From NCBI GenBank assembly GCA_023424965.1, contig JAFADI010000146.1, positions 1 to 36,313 on the forward strand: a DNA stretch of 36,313 nucleotides. The letters are read 5' to 3'. Made by a program: the position numbers and the translations under genes. This stretch comes from Bacillota bacterium. GTDB taxonomy: Bacteria; Bacillota; Clostridia; Acetivibrionales; JAFADI01. Below, piece by piece: positions 7,083-14,608 of the stretch. Below the pieces are notes generated by a model that made no database searches, was not told the origin of the DNA, and saw only the letters and a program-made list of their open reading frames with translations. Within the stretch, counting starts at the first letter, position 1, and each line of letters begins with the position of its first letter.

Positions 7083-7787
7083 TCAACCTTTTCCCTTCAA
7101 GGTTGAAAAATCAACATGGCAATATCCCCCGGGATTTTTGTCCAGATAGTCCTGGTGGTATTCTTCCGCAAGATAGTATCCTGCCAGAGGGGTTACCTCC
7201 GTCACGATAGGCTCTTTATACTTTTTCTGCTGCGCCGCAATGACGTTTTTGATGATTTCCAGGTCCGCTTCATCCTTGTAATAGATCCCCGTCCTGTATT
7301 GTGTGCCCACATCGTTGCCCTGCCTGTTCAGCGAGGTCGGGTCCATGGTGTTGAAATAGTACTCCAGCAGGGTCTCGAGCTTGACTTTTTCAGGGTCATA
7401 GCTGACCTGGACCGTCTCGGCGTGTCCGGTATTTTTGTGGTTGACTTCTTCATAGGAGGGATTTTCCGTGTTGCCGTTGGCATAGCCCACCGTAACGTCG
7501 GCAACGCCATAGACCCTTTCCATATAAGCCTCTACACCCCAGAAGCATCCTCCCGCCAGCCATATGCTTTTCAATTCTCTTCCGCTGTAGTCCACACCTT
7601 CGTTGGGGTTTTCCGGAAATCTGTCTTCAGTTTTCATTTCTCCAATCTCCTCGCTTTTGTCCGTTGATTTGCTCCCTGGGGAGCATCCTGTAACTATTAT
7701 CAGCATAAATATAAAAATTAAGCAAAATAAAACTCTAAAAAGGAACTTCATCTCAAACCACTTCTTTCCTACGCTGGCAAAGCTCAT
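7083..7787 (-). CDS. msrA: Peptide-methionine (S)-S-oxide reductase, lipoprotein form
   Basis: Reduces methionine-S-sulfoxide in proteins. The 234 residues start with a lipoprotein signal: a Lys-bearing n-region, a hydrophobic stretch (FLFRVLFCLIFIFMLIIV) and lipobox VTGC with Cys35, followed by a Ser/Lys/Glu-rich linker to about residue 70. The MsrA domain follows, with the catalytic GGCFWG (Cys81), VTVGYANG, the GHAETVQV segment and the GTQYRTGIYY segment. A Cys near the end (GGYCHVDF) is a candidate resolving residue. ATG 7787 is chosen because AAGGA lies eight bases upstream, although an inner ATG at 7751 also leaves a signal. So this MsrA probably acts on the outer face of the membrane. 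There is no MsrB domain and no thioredoxin-like partner next to it. Confidence 0.93.
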   Translation of the reverse strand: MSFASVGKKWFEMKFLFRVLFCLIFIFMLIIVTGCSPGSKSTDKSEEIGEMKTEDRFPENPNEGVDYSGRELKSIWLAGGCFWGVEAYMERVYGVADVTVGYANGNTENPSYEEVNHKNTGHAETVQVSYDPEKVKLETLLEYYFNTMDPTSLNRQGNDVGTQYRTGIYYKDEADLEIIKNVIAAQQKKYKEPIVTEVTPLAGYYLAEEYHQDYLDKNPGGYCHVDFSTLKGKG

Positions 7788-7841
7788 AAAATTATTCCTT
7801 CATTATGTTTTACCTCATTATTGGTGACTGCAATCACAATT

Positions 7842-7850
7842 ATTATACCA
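7842..7850 (-). promoter_or_regulatory. Extended -10 promoter for msrA
   Basis: TGGTATAAT on the minus strand, 55 bases before the msrA start. A weak TTTCCA sits 17 bases upstream of the hexamer. The divergent promoter for the SDR gene starts only about 35 bases away, so msrA and the SDR gene share one short divergent control region. Confidence 0.55.
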
Positions 7851-7883
7851 CCGGACCATAAATGTGGAAAGAACAGGGCCGTG

Positions 7884-7913
7884 CTGGACGCATGGGGAAG
7901 CTGTTGGTATAAT
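7884..7913 (+). promoter_or_regulatory. Extended -10 promoter for the SDR gene
   Basis: TGGTATAAT at 7905-7913, with CTGGAC (four of six matches to the -35 consensus) at 7884-7889 and an 18-base spacer. The predicted start of transcription is about 20 bases before the AAAGGAGG of the SDR gene. Confidence 0.55.
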
Positions 7914-7938
7914 AAGGGTTAACAAAGGAGGATGGAAG

Positions 7939-8664
7939 ATGGATGCTTTGAAAGGAAAAACGGCGCTTGTGACAGGAGCGAGCAGAGGGATAGGAAAAGC
8001 TGTTTCCGTCATGCTGGCAAAAAACGGGGTAAACCTGGCTGTAAATAGTAGTTCTTCAGGCAACTTAAATGCGGCGGAGAGCGAATTGTCCGCGTATGGG
8101 GTCAAGGTACTGGCCTGCCCGGGAAATCTTGCAGACCCTGAAACTCCCCGGGAAATAATCAAGAAAGCTGCAGGGTATTTCGGTGGGATCGACATTCTTA
8201 TAAACAATGCGGGCATTACCCTTTCCAGGTCCATTGCGGAGACCACGGCGGACGAATGGGACCTGCTGATGGCCGTCAACTCCAGGGCGCCTTTTCTTTT
8301 GTGCAGGGAGGCCATTCCTTATCTTAAGAAATCGGACCATGGGACGATCATCAATATTTCCTCGGTGGTAGGCTACAAAGGCTATGTGAACCAGGGCGCA
8401 TACGCCGCCTCCAAGCATGCTTTGACGGGAATGACGAAGGTGCTGGCCCAGGAGGTTTTTGAAGACGGCATACGGGTTCACCTCATTGCCCCCGGCGGTG
8501 TGGCGACGGACATGGTTTCCCGGGTAAGGCCGGACCTGGAGGTTTCCATGCTCACAACCCCGGAGGAAATTGCGGACATTGTCCAGTTTGTTTTAACCCA
8601 CAGGGGAAATGCGGTCATCGATGAAATCAACGTTCACCGGCATTCCAACACCCCGTGGAAATAA
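7939..8664 (+). CDS. Short-chain dehydrogenase/reductase, FabG-like
   Basis: NAD(P)-dependent oxidoreductase of the classical SDR family, 241 residues. The nucleotide motif TGASRGIG is at 13-20, NNAG follows, and the catalytic set is Ser142 (in INISSVVG), Tyr155 and Lys159 (YAASK). The spacing of 13 and 4 is canonical. The C-terminal part has APGGVATDM, the substrate-loop segment. ATG 7939 is chosen because AAAGGAGG lies seven bases upstream; the longer open frame has only a GTG without such a site. There are no fatty-acid synthesis genes nearby, so a carbonyl or sugar-alcohol reductase role is as likely as 3-oxoacyl-ACP reduction. It is divergent from msrA and convergent with the second HxlR gene. 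Confidence 0.9.
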   Translation: MDALKGKTALVTGASRGIGKAVSVMLAKNGVNLAVNSSSSGNLNAAESELSAYGVKVLACPGNLADPETPREIIKKAAGYFGGIDILINNAGITLSRSIAETTADEWDLLMAVNSRAPFLLCREAIPYLKKSDHGTIINISSVVGYKGYVNQGAYAASKHALTGMTKVLAQEVFEDGIRVHLIAPGGVATDMVSRVRPDLEVSMLTTPEEIADIVQFVLTHRGNAVIDEINVHRHSNTPWK

Positions 8665-8695
8665 TACCTTGTGGAGCAGGCCCGGCCGCCGGGGG

Positions 8696-9046
8696 TTATC
8701 CCCAGGTGGCGCCCCAGAGCTTCATGGCCTTGATAATGGGCATGAGGCTTTGACCCTTTTCGGTCAGCGAATACTCTACGGTGGGGGGAATGGTGGCATA
8801 AGCCTTTCTGACCAGTATCCCCTTTTCCTCCAGTTCCTTGAGCCTTTCCGACAGGGTTTTGGGACTCACTCCCGTGAGGGATTTCCTGAGCTCGCCGAAC
8901 CTCCGGGTGCCCTCAAACAAATCCCTGAGAATTAAAAAAGTCCATTTTCCATTCAGCACCTCCAGAGCCTTTTCAATGGAGCACTCCACCTGTACTGAAC
9001 AGCAGCCTTCCTTTGTCTTTTCTATCTTTTCCATCGTCTTTTCCAT
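8696..9046 (-). CDS. HxlR-family transcriptional regulator 2
   Basis: Winged-helix regulator of 116 residues. Core motifs: CSIEKALEVLNGKWTFLILRDLFEG, RFGELRKSLTGVSPKTLSERLKELEEKGILVRK and YSLTEKGQSLMPIIKAMKLWG. The N-terminus carries three cysteines close together (Cys15, Cys16, Cys22), Cys22 being at the usual HxlR position; these could give thiol-based sensing of aldehydes, quinones or oxidants. ATG 9046 is chosen because GGAGG is five bases upstream; the ATGs at 9058 and 9082 have no good site. It is divergent from an iron-type alcohol dehydrogenase, its likely target, with inverted repeats in the shared promoter region. Confidence 0.92.
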   Translation of the reverse strand: MEKTMEKIEKTKEGCCSVQVECSIEKALEVLNGKWTFLILRDLFEGTRRFGELRKSLTGVSPKTLSERLKELEEKGILVRKAYATIPPTVEYSLTEKGQSLMPIIKAMKLWGATWG

Positions 9047-9125
9047 GCCATCCTCCATGTTATATAGGCTCACGTGCCGCATTTTAAATCGGCGGCTTCT
9101 TTGCCTGAACGATATAAATCATATT

Positions 9126-9162
9126 AGTTACTTTTGTGAAACTATATGACATATATGTAACT
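9126..9162. promoter_or_regulatory. Candidate HxlR operator in the divergent promoter region
   Basis: AGTTAC at 9126-9131 and GAAACT at 9138-9143 form an 18-base near-palindrome (one mismatch). GTAACT at 9157-9162 repeats the half-site. The repeats lie just upstream of the alcohol dehydrogenase promoter and of the regulator's own start, as expected for HxlR dimers. Confidence 0.5.
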
Positions 9163-9184
9163 ACTTTAAATAATATACTGCCGA

Positions 9185-9193
9185 TGGTATAAT
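9185..9193 (+). promoter_or_regulatory. Extended -10 promoter for the alcohol dehydrogenase
   Basis: TGGTATAAT, 35 bases before ATG 9228. TTTAAA at 9165-9170 stands 17 bases upstream of the hexamer but matches the -35 poorly. The candidate HxlR half-site at 9157-9162 abuts this -35 region. Confidence 0.55.
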
Positions 9194-9227
9194 CGTCAAT
9201 GATGAATGGAAAAGGAGTGGGACTGTG

Positions 9228-10406
9228 ATGAATTTTGAGTATTTTATTCCAACGAGAATATTGTTTGGTGCCGGGAAGCTCAATGAGCTTTCCAGAGTAA
9301 AGCTTCCGGGGAAAAAGGCCCTTGTGGTCATTTCAAACGGAACCTCCATGCGGAAGAACGGCTACCTGGACCGGGTGCTGTCCCTTCTCAGGGAAAACGG
9401 GGCGGAGAGTGTGGTTTTTGACAAGATCCTTCCCAATCCCGTGAAGTCCCATGTGATGGAGGCCGCGGAAATCGCAACAAGGGAAGGCTGTGATTTTGTG
9501 GTAGGCCTGGGAGGCGGAAGCAGCATCGACAGTGCGAAAAGCATTGCGGTGATGGCAAAAAATCCCGGGGACTACTGGGACTACATATCCGGAGGGTCGG
9601 GGAAAGGAAAGCCTGTAGAAAACGGGGCACTTCCCATCGTGGCCATTACAACCACCGCAGGCACCGGTACGGAAGCGGACCCATGGACCGTAATCACCAA
9701 GGAAGACACCAATGAAAAAATCGGTTTTGGCACAGAAGAGACCTTTCCGGTGCTTTCCATCGTGGACCCGGAGCTGATGCTGACAGTGCCGCCGGCATTG
9801 ACGGCGTATCAGGGCTTTGATGCCCTGTTCCATTCCACCGAGGGATATATCGCAAGTGTGGCAAACCCCGTAAGCGACATCTATGCGCTAAAAAGCATGG
9901 AGCTTATTGCGGGATACCTGCCTGTAGCCGTAAAGGACGGCAGCAATGTGGAGGCGAGGACCCAGGTGGCGCTGGCCAACACCCTGTCGGGCTTTGTGGA
10001 GTCCACTTCAAGCTGTACCTCCGAGCACTCCATGGAGCACGCCCTCAGTGCTTTCCATCCCGACCTGCCTCATGGGGCGGGCCTGATCCTCCTGTCTGAG
10101 GCCTATTATACCTTCTTCGCGGAGAAAGTGCCGGAAAGGCTCGTCGATATGGCAAGAGCCATGGGAGAAAAGGTGGATGAACTGCCCGACGAGAAAAACC
10201 CCTACGCCTTTGTCGAGGCTTTGAAAAAGCTTAAGGCGGGCTGCGGCGTTGACGGTTTGAAAATGTCGGACTTTGGAATCAGCAAGGCCGATATACCCAA
10301 GCTTGCACAAAATGCCAGGGATACCATGGGAGGACTGTTTGGCGTGGACAGGTACAGACTCTCCCTGGAAGAAACCGTTGAAATCATGGAAAAGGCCTAC
10401 AAGTAG
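9228..10406 (+). CDS. Iron-containing alcohol dehydrogenase
   Basis: NAD(P)-dependent oxidoreductase of the type III (iron) family, 392 residues, full length. N-terminal Rossmann-like domain with GAGKL and the nucleotide loop GLGGGSSID; ITTTAGTGTEAD follows. The metal site can be placed at Asp198 and His202 (GFDALFHSTEGY), His267 and His282 (SEHSMEHALSAFHPDLPHG). Substrate may be butanol/ethanol, propanediol or an aldehyde; the sequence does not decide. GTG 9225 directly before ATG 9228 is also possible (AGGAG at 9213-9217). It is divergent from HxlR regulator 2, which suggests induction by a reactive aldehyde or similar compound. Confidence 0.93.
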   Translation: MNFEYFIPTRILFGAGKLNELSRVKLPGKKALVVISNGTSMRKNGYLDRVLSLLRENGAESVVFDKILPNPVKSHVMEAAEIATREGCDFVVGLGGGSSIDSAKSIAVMAKNPGDYWDYISGGSGKGKPVENGALPIVAITTTAGTGTEADPWTVITKEDTNEKIGFGTEETFPVLSIVDPELMLTVPPALTAYQGFDALFHSTEGYIASVANPVSDIYALKSMELIAGYLPVAVKDGSNVEARTQVALANTLSGFVESTSSCTSEHSMEHALSAFHPDLPHGAGLILLSEAYYTFFAEKVPERLVDMARAMGEKVDELPDEKNPYAFVEALKKLKAGCGVDGLKMSDFGISKADIPKLAQNARDTMGGLFGVDRYRLSLEETVEIMEKAYK

Positions 10407-10428
10407 GCAAAAAGAGTGAAAATAGGTT

Positions 10429-10468
10429 TGCCGGAAGTTTTTGTCGTTGAATATGCCGGAAGTTTTTG
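10429..10468 (+). repeat. Two direct 15-base repeats
   Basis: TGCCGGAAGTTTTTG occurs at 10429-10443 and again, identically, at 10454-10468, a period of 25 bases. They lie between the alcohol dehydrogenase stop and the promoter of the SLH gene. No stem can be formed by either copy, so they are not terminators. They could be binding sites for a regulator on nearly the same face of the helix, or the trace of a small duplication. Confidence 0.6.
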
Positions 10469-10513
10469 ATAAAATTAATACTACTTTGATATGTTGGAAT
10501 AAACAATGCCTTT

Positions 10514-10600
10514 TTAACATAGTAAATCAAATAATGTTATACAATAAAGAGACTTCTGGGGTGGGATGTTCAGTCATGGGCGGCCACCCTTGATTTTTAA
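10514..10600 (+). promoter_or_regulatory. Promoter and leader hairpin of the SLH-domain gene
   Basis: TTAACA (10514-10519) and TATACA (10538-10543) with an 18-base spacer make a plausible sigma-A promoter. The leader then holds GGGTGG (from about 10559) and CCACCC (ending about 10589), which can pair over roughly 19 bases and are followed by TTGATTTTTAATTTTT. This could be a weak attenuator. The rest of the 228-base gap holds only the direct repeats. Confidence 0.4.
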
Positions 10601-10634
10601 TTTTTCAAATCATTGATGGGGGTTCAAAACACCG

Positions 10635-12836
10635 ATGAAAAAAAGATATATGCGACTGGCCGGCTTTTTTATGGCCTTTGTACTCACGCTGGCAGCCATA
10701 CCGGCCGGCGTACTGGCGGCGTCAAATCCATGGGATCCATATGCACAGTACATTCCTGCTGTTTCTCCGGTTGTGAAGCGGGATCTCAGGGCTTCCTGGA
10801 TCTGTACCGTCACAAACATGGACTGGCCCTCCAGGGAGACCAGAAATATACAGGATACCGCAACCCGGGTGCAAAAGAGCAAGGCCGAGCTTGTGACGAT
10901 TCTGGACAGGGCTGTTTCCCTGAATCTCAATGCCGTCTTCTTTCAGGTCAGCCCGGAGGGGGATGCCTTCTACAAATCAAGCATTGTGCCATGGTCCAGG
11001 TACCTTACGGGGACTTATGGAATGGACCCGGGTTTCGATCCGTTGGCCTTCGCCATCGAGGAGGCCCACAAGCGCAATCTGGAACTGCATGCCTGGTTTA
11101 ATCCCTACAGGGTTTCCATGGACATGAAGGATACCACCATTGCCTCCATGAATGTGGAAAAAAGTGTTTACAAGGAGCATCCCGAATGGATCAAGACCGC
11201 CATGGACAGGTTCGTCGTGGACCCCGGCATTCCCGATACGCGTAACTGGGTGGCCGGCCGCGTAATGGAGGTGCTGAACAACTATGATGTGGACGGGATA
11301 CACTTTGACGATTATTTCTACTATGAAAAAGTCCAGGGAGAATTAAAGGACGGGGAAACCTACCAGAAATACAACGATGGGAATTTCTCGAATTTGGGGG
11401 ATTGGCGCAGGAACAACACCTACCTGCTTGTGAAGGAGCTTTCGCAGAAGATCCGGGCGGCAAAGCCCTGGGTGAAGTTCGGTATAAGCCCTTCGGGCAT
11501 CTGGGGCAATAAAAAAGACGGGCACGCCGACGGCTCCAATACCAATACCACCTATACCAATTATGAAAAATGCTTTGTAGATACGAAGAAGTGGGTGCAG
11601 GAGGAACTGGTGGACTACATCGCCCCCCAGATCTATTTCAGCTTTGGAAATGTAAATGCGCCTTATGGGGAGCTGGCTTCCTGGTGGTCCAACCTGTGCA
11701 AGGGGAAAAATGTGCACCTCTATATCGGCCAGGCCCTGTATAAGGTCAATGACGATTCCGACAAGTATTTTAAAGGAGAAAACGCCGCACAGGAAATGGT
11801 CCGGCAGCTGAAGTTCAATGGGTCCAAGCCGGAAGTGGCAGGCAGCATCCTGTTCAGGATGAATAACTTCAATGACCAGGGCAAGCAGCAGGCGGTAAAT
11901 GCCATAAAGAGCGGTCCCTGGGCCACAAAAAGCCTGGTCCCCGTGATGCCGTGGAAGGGTGGAAAGGCGCCGGCGGTTCCCACTGCGGGAAAACTGGAGG
12001 CCGTTTCCAATGGCCTGAAGCTCTCCTGGAGCGACAACGATTCCAACACGGCCTATTATGCGGTGTACCGCTTTAATATGGGCGATAATCCGGATGTCAC
12101 CTCCAATGCCAGTGGGGCGAAGCTGGTGGCCACCGTAAGAAAAACCGGCACCGGCAGCCAGACCTTTACAGATCCGGGAACCGGAGCTCCCGGCAGCGTA
12201 TTCTATGTGGTAACGGCTTTGGACCGGCTCCACAACGAGAGCGGCGGCCTTACCGTCAGCATGGACCAGTCGGAGCATTTCCCGGATGTGGGAATGGGCT
12301 ACGGTTGGGCCATCAAGGCCATTGACACGCTCTTTGAAAAGGGTATCGTCAAAGGCGATGAACGGGGCAGGTTCAACCCGGCACAGAACACAAAAAGAGG
12401 GGACTTCATCCTTATGACGGTCAGGGCCTTGAATCTGAAGGCCGAGTATACGGACAATTTTAAGGATGTGGTTCCGGGAGCTTATTACTATGACGCCATC
12501 GGGACTGCAAAAGCGCTGGGGATTGCCAGGGGTAGCGGGGAGAATTTCAATCCCGACGGGAACATCACCAGGGAGGACATGATGACCCTTGTCATCAGGG
12601 CCCTTGAAATTTCCGGCATGCAGCTTGAAAAGGCCGGAGAGGAATATCTGGCAGGCTTTAATGACAACAAAAGCATAAGTGCTTATGCCCGGGAGGCCGT
12701 TGCCACCCTTGCGAAGGCCGGAATTGTGCAGGGGTCGGGAAGTGGAGTGAAACCCAAGAGCATGGCCACAAGAGCTGAGATTGCAGCGATCCTTTACAGG
12801 GTGCTGAACACCTTTGGCGCTGTGGAACCGTTTTAA
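10635..12836 (+). CDS. S-layer-anchored GHL10-family glycoside hydrolase-like protein
   Basis: Secreted, cell-wall-bound protein of 733 residues. Residues 1-28 are a signal peptide (KKRYMRLAGFFMAFVLTLAAIPAGVLA). Residues about 45-420 form a GHL10 (DUF187) barrel: DLRASWICTVTNMDWPS, LNAVFFQVSPEGDAFY, LELHAWFNPYRVSMD, GIHFDDYFYYE, WVKFGISPSGIWGN and DYIAPQIYFSF. Residues about 445-545 are a fibronectin type III-like domain, and about 548-590, 607-655 and 673-730 are three SLH repeats (FPDV...WAIKAIDTLFEKGIVKG; FKDVVPGAYYYDAIGTAKALGIARG; AREAVATLAKAGIVQG). SLH repeats bind pyruvylated secondary wall polymers. GHL10 proteins are thought to act on peptidoglycan or glycans. The ribosome binding site is weak (GATGGGGG, twelve bases before ATG). 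Confidence 0.93.
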   Translation: MKKRYMRLAGFFMAFVLTLAAIPAGVLAASNPWDPYAQYIPAVSPVVKRDLRASWICTVTNMDWPSRETRNIQDTATRVQKSKAELVTILDRAVSLNLNAVFFQVSPEGDAFYKSSIVPWSRYLTGTYGMDPGFDPLAFAIEEAHKRNLELHAWFNPYRVSMDMKDTTIASMNVEKSVYKEHPEWIKTAMDRFVVDPGIPDTRNWVAGRVMEVLNNYDVDGIHFDDYFYYEKVQGELKDGETYQKYNDGNFSNLGDWRRNNTYLLVKELSQKIRAAKPWVKFGISPSGIWGNKKDGHADGSNTNTTYTNYEKCFVDTKKWVQEELVDYIAPQIYFSFGNVNAPYGELASWWSNLCKGKNVHLYIGQALYKVNDDSDKYFKGENAAQEMVRQLKFNGSKPEVAGSILFRMNNFNDQGKQQAVNAIKSGPWATKSLVPVMPWKGGKAPAVPTAGKLEAVSNGLKLSWSDNDSNTAYYAVYRFNMGDNPDVTSNASGAKLVATVRKTGTGSQTFTDPGTGAPGSVFYVVTALDRLHNESGGLTVSMDQSEHFPDVGMGYGWAIKAIDTLFEKGIVKGDERGRFNPAQNTKRGDFILMTVRALNLKAEYTDNFKDVVPGAYYYDAIGTAKALGIARGSGENFNPDGNITREDMMTLVIRALEISGMQLEKAGEEYLAGFNDNKSISAYAREAVATLAKAGIVQGSGSGVKPKSMATRAEIAAILYRVLNTFGAVEPF

Positions 12837-12875
12837 AAGGCTGTGGGAATTATCCCACAGCCTTTAAGTTTTTGC
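12836..12875. terminator. Bidirectional terminator between convergent genes
   Basis: A 13-base perfect stem, 12836-12848 with 12853-12865, loop ATTA. On + it is followed by TAAGTTTTT, on - by TTTAAAA. It overlaps the stop codons of both the SLH gene and the L25 gene and can end both transcripts. Confidence 0.85.
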
Positions 12876-13514
12876 AGTACCGGCAGTATCGGCGCCTTTG
12901 CCTGATCCTTCCACAAGCTCAGGCTCCGCCGGTTCCTCCGCCTTGGAGGACTTCAACTCAAGCCCGCCTCCCGTAACGGACAAAACAACTTCACCGGCGC
13001 CGTTGACAAGGGATACCCCCTGGGGCAGCTTCAACTGGGAAGCCGTCAGGCTGTGGCCGGGAGTCAGGCCCGACACGTCTGCCTCCAGATACCGGGGAAC
13101 CTGGTTGGGAAGGCATTCCACCGTAATCTCGTTCAACTGGTGTGCAATTACATTCCCTCCCTTTTCAATTCTTTCCCTTCCTGCGATTTTTACAGGGACA
13201 TTCACACTGATTTTCTCGTTCATGGAAACCCTTTGAAAATCCACATGGATGATCTCCCTGTGAAAAGCATCGTATTGTAAATCCTTGACAAGGACGGAAA
13301 GGTCTTCATCTGCCGCAAACTCCGTAGTGAAAACGGAATTTTTGCCGCTTTTGCTAAGGAACTGCTTGAACTCCGAGGTTTTCACCTGGGCGGCAATTGA
13401 GCCCGCCCCCCGTCCGTACACCACGGCGGGGATATAGCCCTGATCCCTTAACCGCCTGACCCTTCCGCCTCCGATTTCATTTCTTTTTTCCAGATTCAAT
13501 GGCGCGTCATCCAT
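12864..13514 (-). CDS. rplY: 50S ribosomal protein L25 / general stress protein CTC
   Basis: Binds 5S rRNA in the large subunit; 216 residues, the long CTC form. The N-terminal L25 domain (about 1-95) contains NEIGGGRVRRLRDQGYIPAVVYGRG and LSVLVKDLQYDAFHREIIHVDF. The C-terminal TL5/CTC beta domain (about 100-185) has VPVKIAGRERIEKGGNV and EVECLP-like TVECLPNQVPRYLEADVSGL. The tail from about 190 is acidic and low in complexity (EEPAEPELVEGSGKGADTAGTAKT). AAAGGAGG stands eight bases before ATG 13514. It is a single gene; the upstream 100 bases show no clear sigma-A or sigma-B promoter that I can defend. Confidence 0.95.
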   Translation of the reverse strand: MDDAPLNLEKRNEIGGGRVRRLRDQGYIPAVVYGRGAGSIAAQVKTSEFKQFLSKSGKNSVFTTEFAADEDLSVLVKDLQYDAFHREIIHVDFQRVSMNEKISVNVPVKIAGRERIEKGGNVIAHQLNEITVECLPNQVPRYLEADVSGLTPGHSLTASQLKLPQGVSLVNGAGEVVLSVTGGGLELKSSKAEEPAEPELVEGSGKGADTAGTAKT

Positions 13515-13617
13515 AGTCTCTGCCTCCTTTTAACACCTGTGTATTGAAAATGCTTCCTACATAGGTTAATTATTGCCGGATTTCAAAAAAATAATCCTGC
13601 CGGAGGGGAGAAGGGGA

Positions 13618-14031
13618 CTATTGTCCGTCTCTCAGAGCTTTTAGCCTTATGAGCCTTATCAGGCCCCAGGCACAGATGGCGTAAACCACCATTCCGATGA
13701 GGGTGGCTGGCTCGAAAACAGATTTTGCGGAAAGTCCGTTGGTTACGGAGGAACTGAAGATGCCGGTAAAAGGCGCTGTAAAAATACCCGTCAGGGAGTA
13801 TATGAAGGACACGAAACTGCTGGCGGAGTTTGCACCCAGCAGCTTGAACAGGAACCTGAAGGCCAGCAGGATTTCAATTACTCCCAGCACATAGTTGATT
13901 GCATTGCGGGTCTTCAGGTACCATAGGGGCTCCTTGCCGCTTTCGTATCCCAGCGTTCCGTCTCCGTACAACCTCCGGGACTTTATTTCGTCATTTCCTT
14001 CTTCCTTGTCCATATTGTCCAAATCACTCAT
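13618..14031 (-). CDS. YggT-family membrane protein
   Basis: Small integral membrane protein of 137 residues. Residues 1-45 are hydrophilic and charged (SDLDNMDKEEGNDEIKSRRLYGDGTLGYES); two hydrophobic segments follow, around INYVLGVIEILLAFRFLFKLLG and ATLIGMVVYAICAWGLIRLI, separated by a loop with TAPFTGIF, which matches the YggT pattern of FxxPxxxxFxP-like residues. YggT proteins are linked to cell envelope, osmotic response and division, without a defined reaction. ATG 14031 has GAGG seven bases upstream; the longer frame from 14124 has none. It is divergent from the blaI-type gene. Confidence 0.75.
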   Translation of the reverse strand: MSDLDNMDKEEGNDEIKSRRLYGDGTLGYESGKEPLWYLKTRNAINYVLGVIEILLAFRFLFKLLGANSASSFVSFIYSLTGIFTAPFTGIFSSSVTNGLSAKSVFEPATLIGMVVYAICAWGLIRLIRLKALRDGQ

Positions 14032-14186
14032 GACAGTACCTCGAAAAATTCTTTTTCTATAGTATTCTCCATTACTCAAAAGAATATAGAGAGCCCAGGT
14101 CCATTTCATTGGCAATTTTTTCAATGGATTTTATCCTGCGTTGGGGCAATGTTTTAAGTACTTACCGAAAAAGCTCTTGACATTTA

Positions 14187-14224
14187 TGGACTATTAAGAT
14201 AGTCTGAATGTATACTATTACAAT
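14187..14224 (+). promoter_or_regulatory. Promoter with two operator-like dyads for the blaI-type operon
   Basis: GACTAT (14189-14194) and ATAGTC (14199-14204) form a perfect inverted repeat with spacer TAAG. Right after it, TGTATACTATTACA (14210-14223) begins with TGTA and ends with TACA, the half-sites used by BlaI/MecI repressors. A promoter TGGACT - 18 bases - TATACT (14187-14192, 14211-14216) is embedded in these dyads; a TTGACA at 14177-14182 is an alternative -35. Binding of the first gene product here would shut off the operon. Confidence 0.6.
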
Positions 14225-14242
14225 CGTCTGGAGTGCATGGAA

Positions 14243-14608
14243 ATGGAAAGAACAAAACTTTTTGACAGCGAATTAAAGCTGATGGAGCTTGTGTGGAAGA
14301 ATGCGCCGGTATCGGCAAAGGAGCTTTCCCTTCTTGCTCAGGCCCAGATCGGCTGGAATAAGAATACGACCTACACCATACTGAAAAAGCTGGTGGAGAA
14401 AAGTGCCGTAAAAAGGGAAGAGCCTAATTTTGTATGCACCCCTCTGGTCACGCGGGAAGAGGTGCTGCAGGCAGAGACGGAGAGCCTGATAGACAGACTG
14501 TTCCAGGGTTCCCGCAAAGCATTTTTTGCAGCTTTTTTCAACCGGGAGAAGCTCTCGGACGAGGAAATCGAGGAGTTGAAACGCATCATCGACAAAAATG
14601 AGGGATGA
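14243..14608 (+). CDS. BlaI/MecI/CopY-family repressor
   Basis: Winged-helix repressor of 121 residues. The DNA-binding half reads FDSELKLMELVWKNAPVSAKELS and IGWNKNTTYTILKKLVEKSAVKRE, the standard BlaI recognition helix and wing; the C-terminal helical half (EVLQAETESLIDRLFQGSRKAFFAAFF) is the dimerisation region that M56 proteases cut in BlaI and MecI. ATG 14243 is preferred because GGAG lies nine bases upstream; ATG 14237 is three bases from it. The stop overlaps the start of the M56 gene (ATGA), so the two are translationally coupled. Two dyads in the promoter suggest autorepression. Confidence 0.93.
   Translation: MERTKLFDSELKLMELVWKNAPVSAKELSLLAQAQIGWNKNTTYTILKKLVEKSAVKREEPNFVCTPLVTREEVLQAETESLIDRLFQGSRKAFFAAFFNREKLSDEEIEELKRIIDKNEG

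Noticed and set aside
11343..12278. Long antisense open frame of 311 codons in the GHL10 gene
   Set aside because: It is the mirror of a well-supported gene, has no ribosome binding site and unlikely composition (rich in His, Gly, Arg). The same holds for the long antisense frames at 20311-21204, 27611-28528 and 31168-32277.
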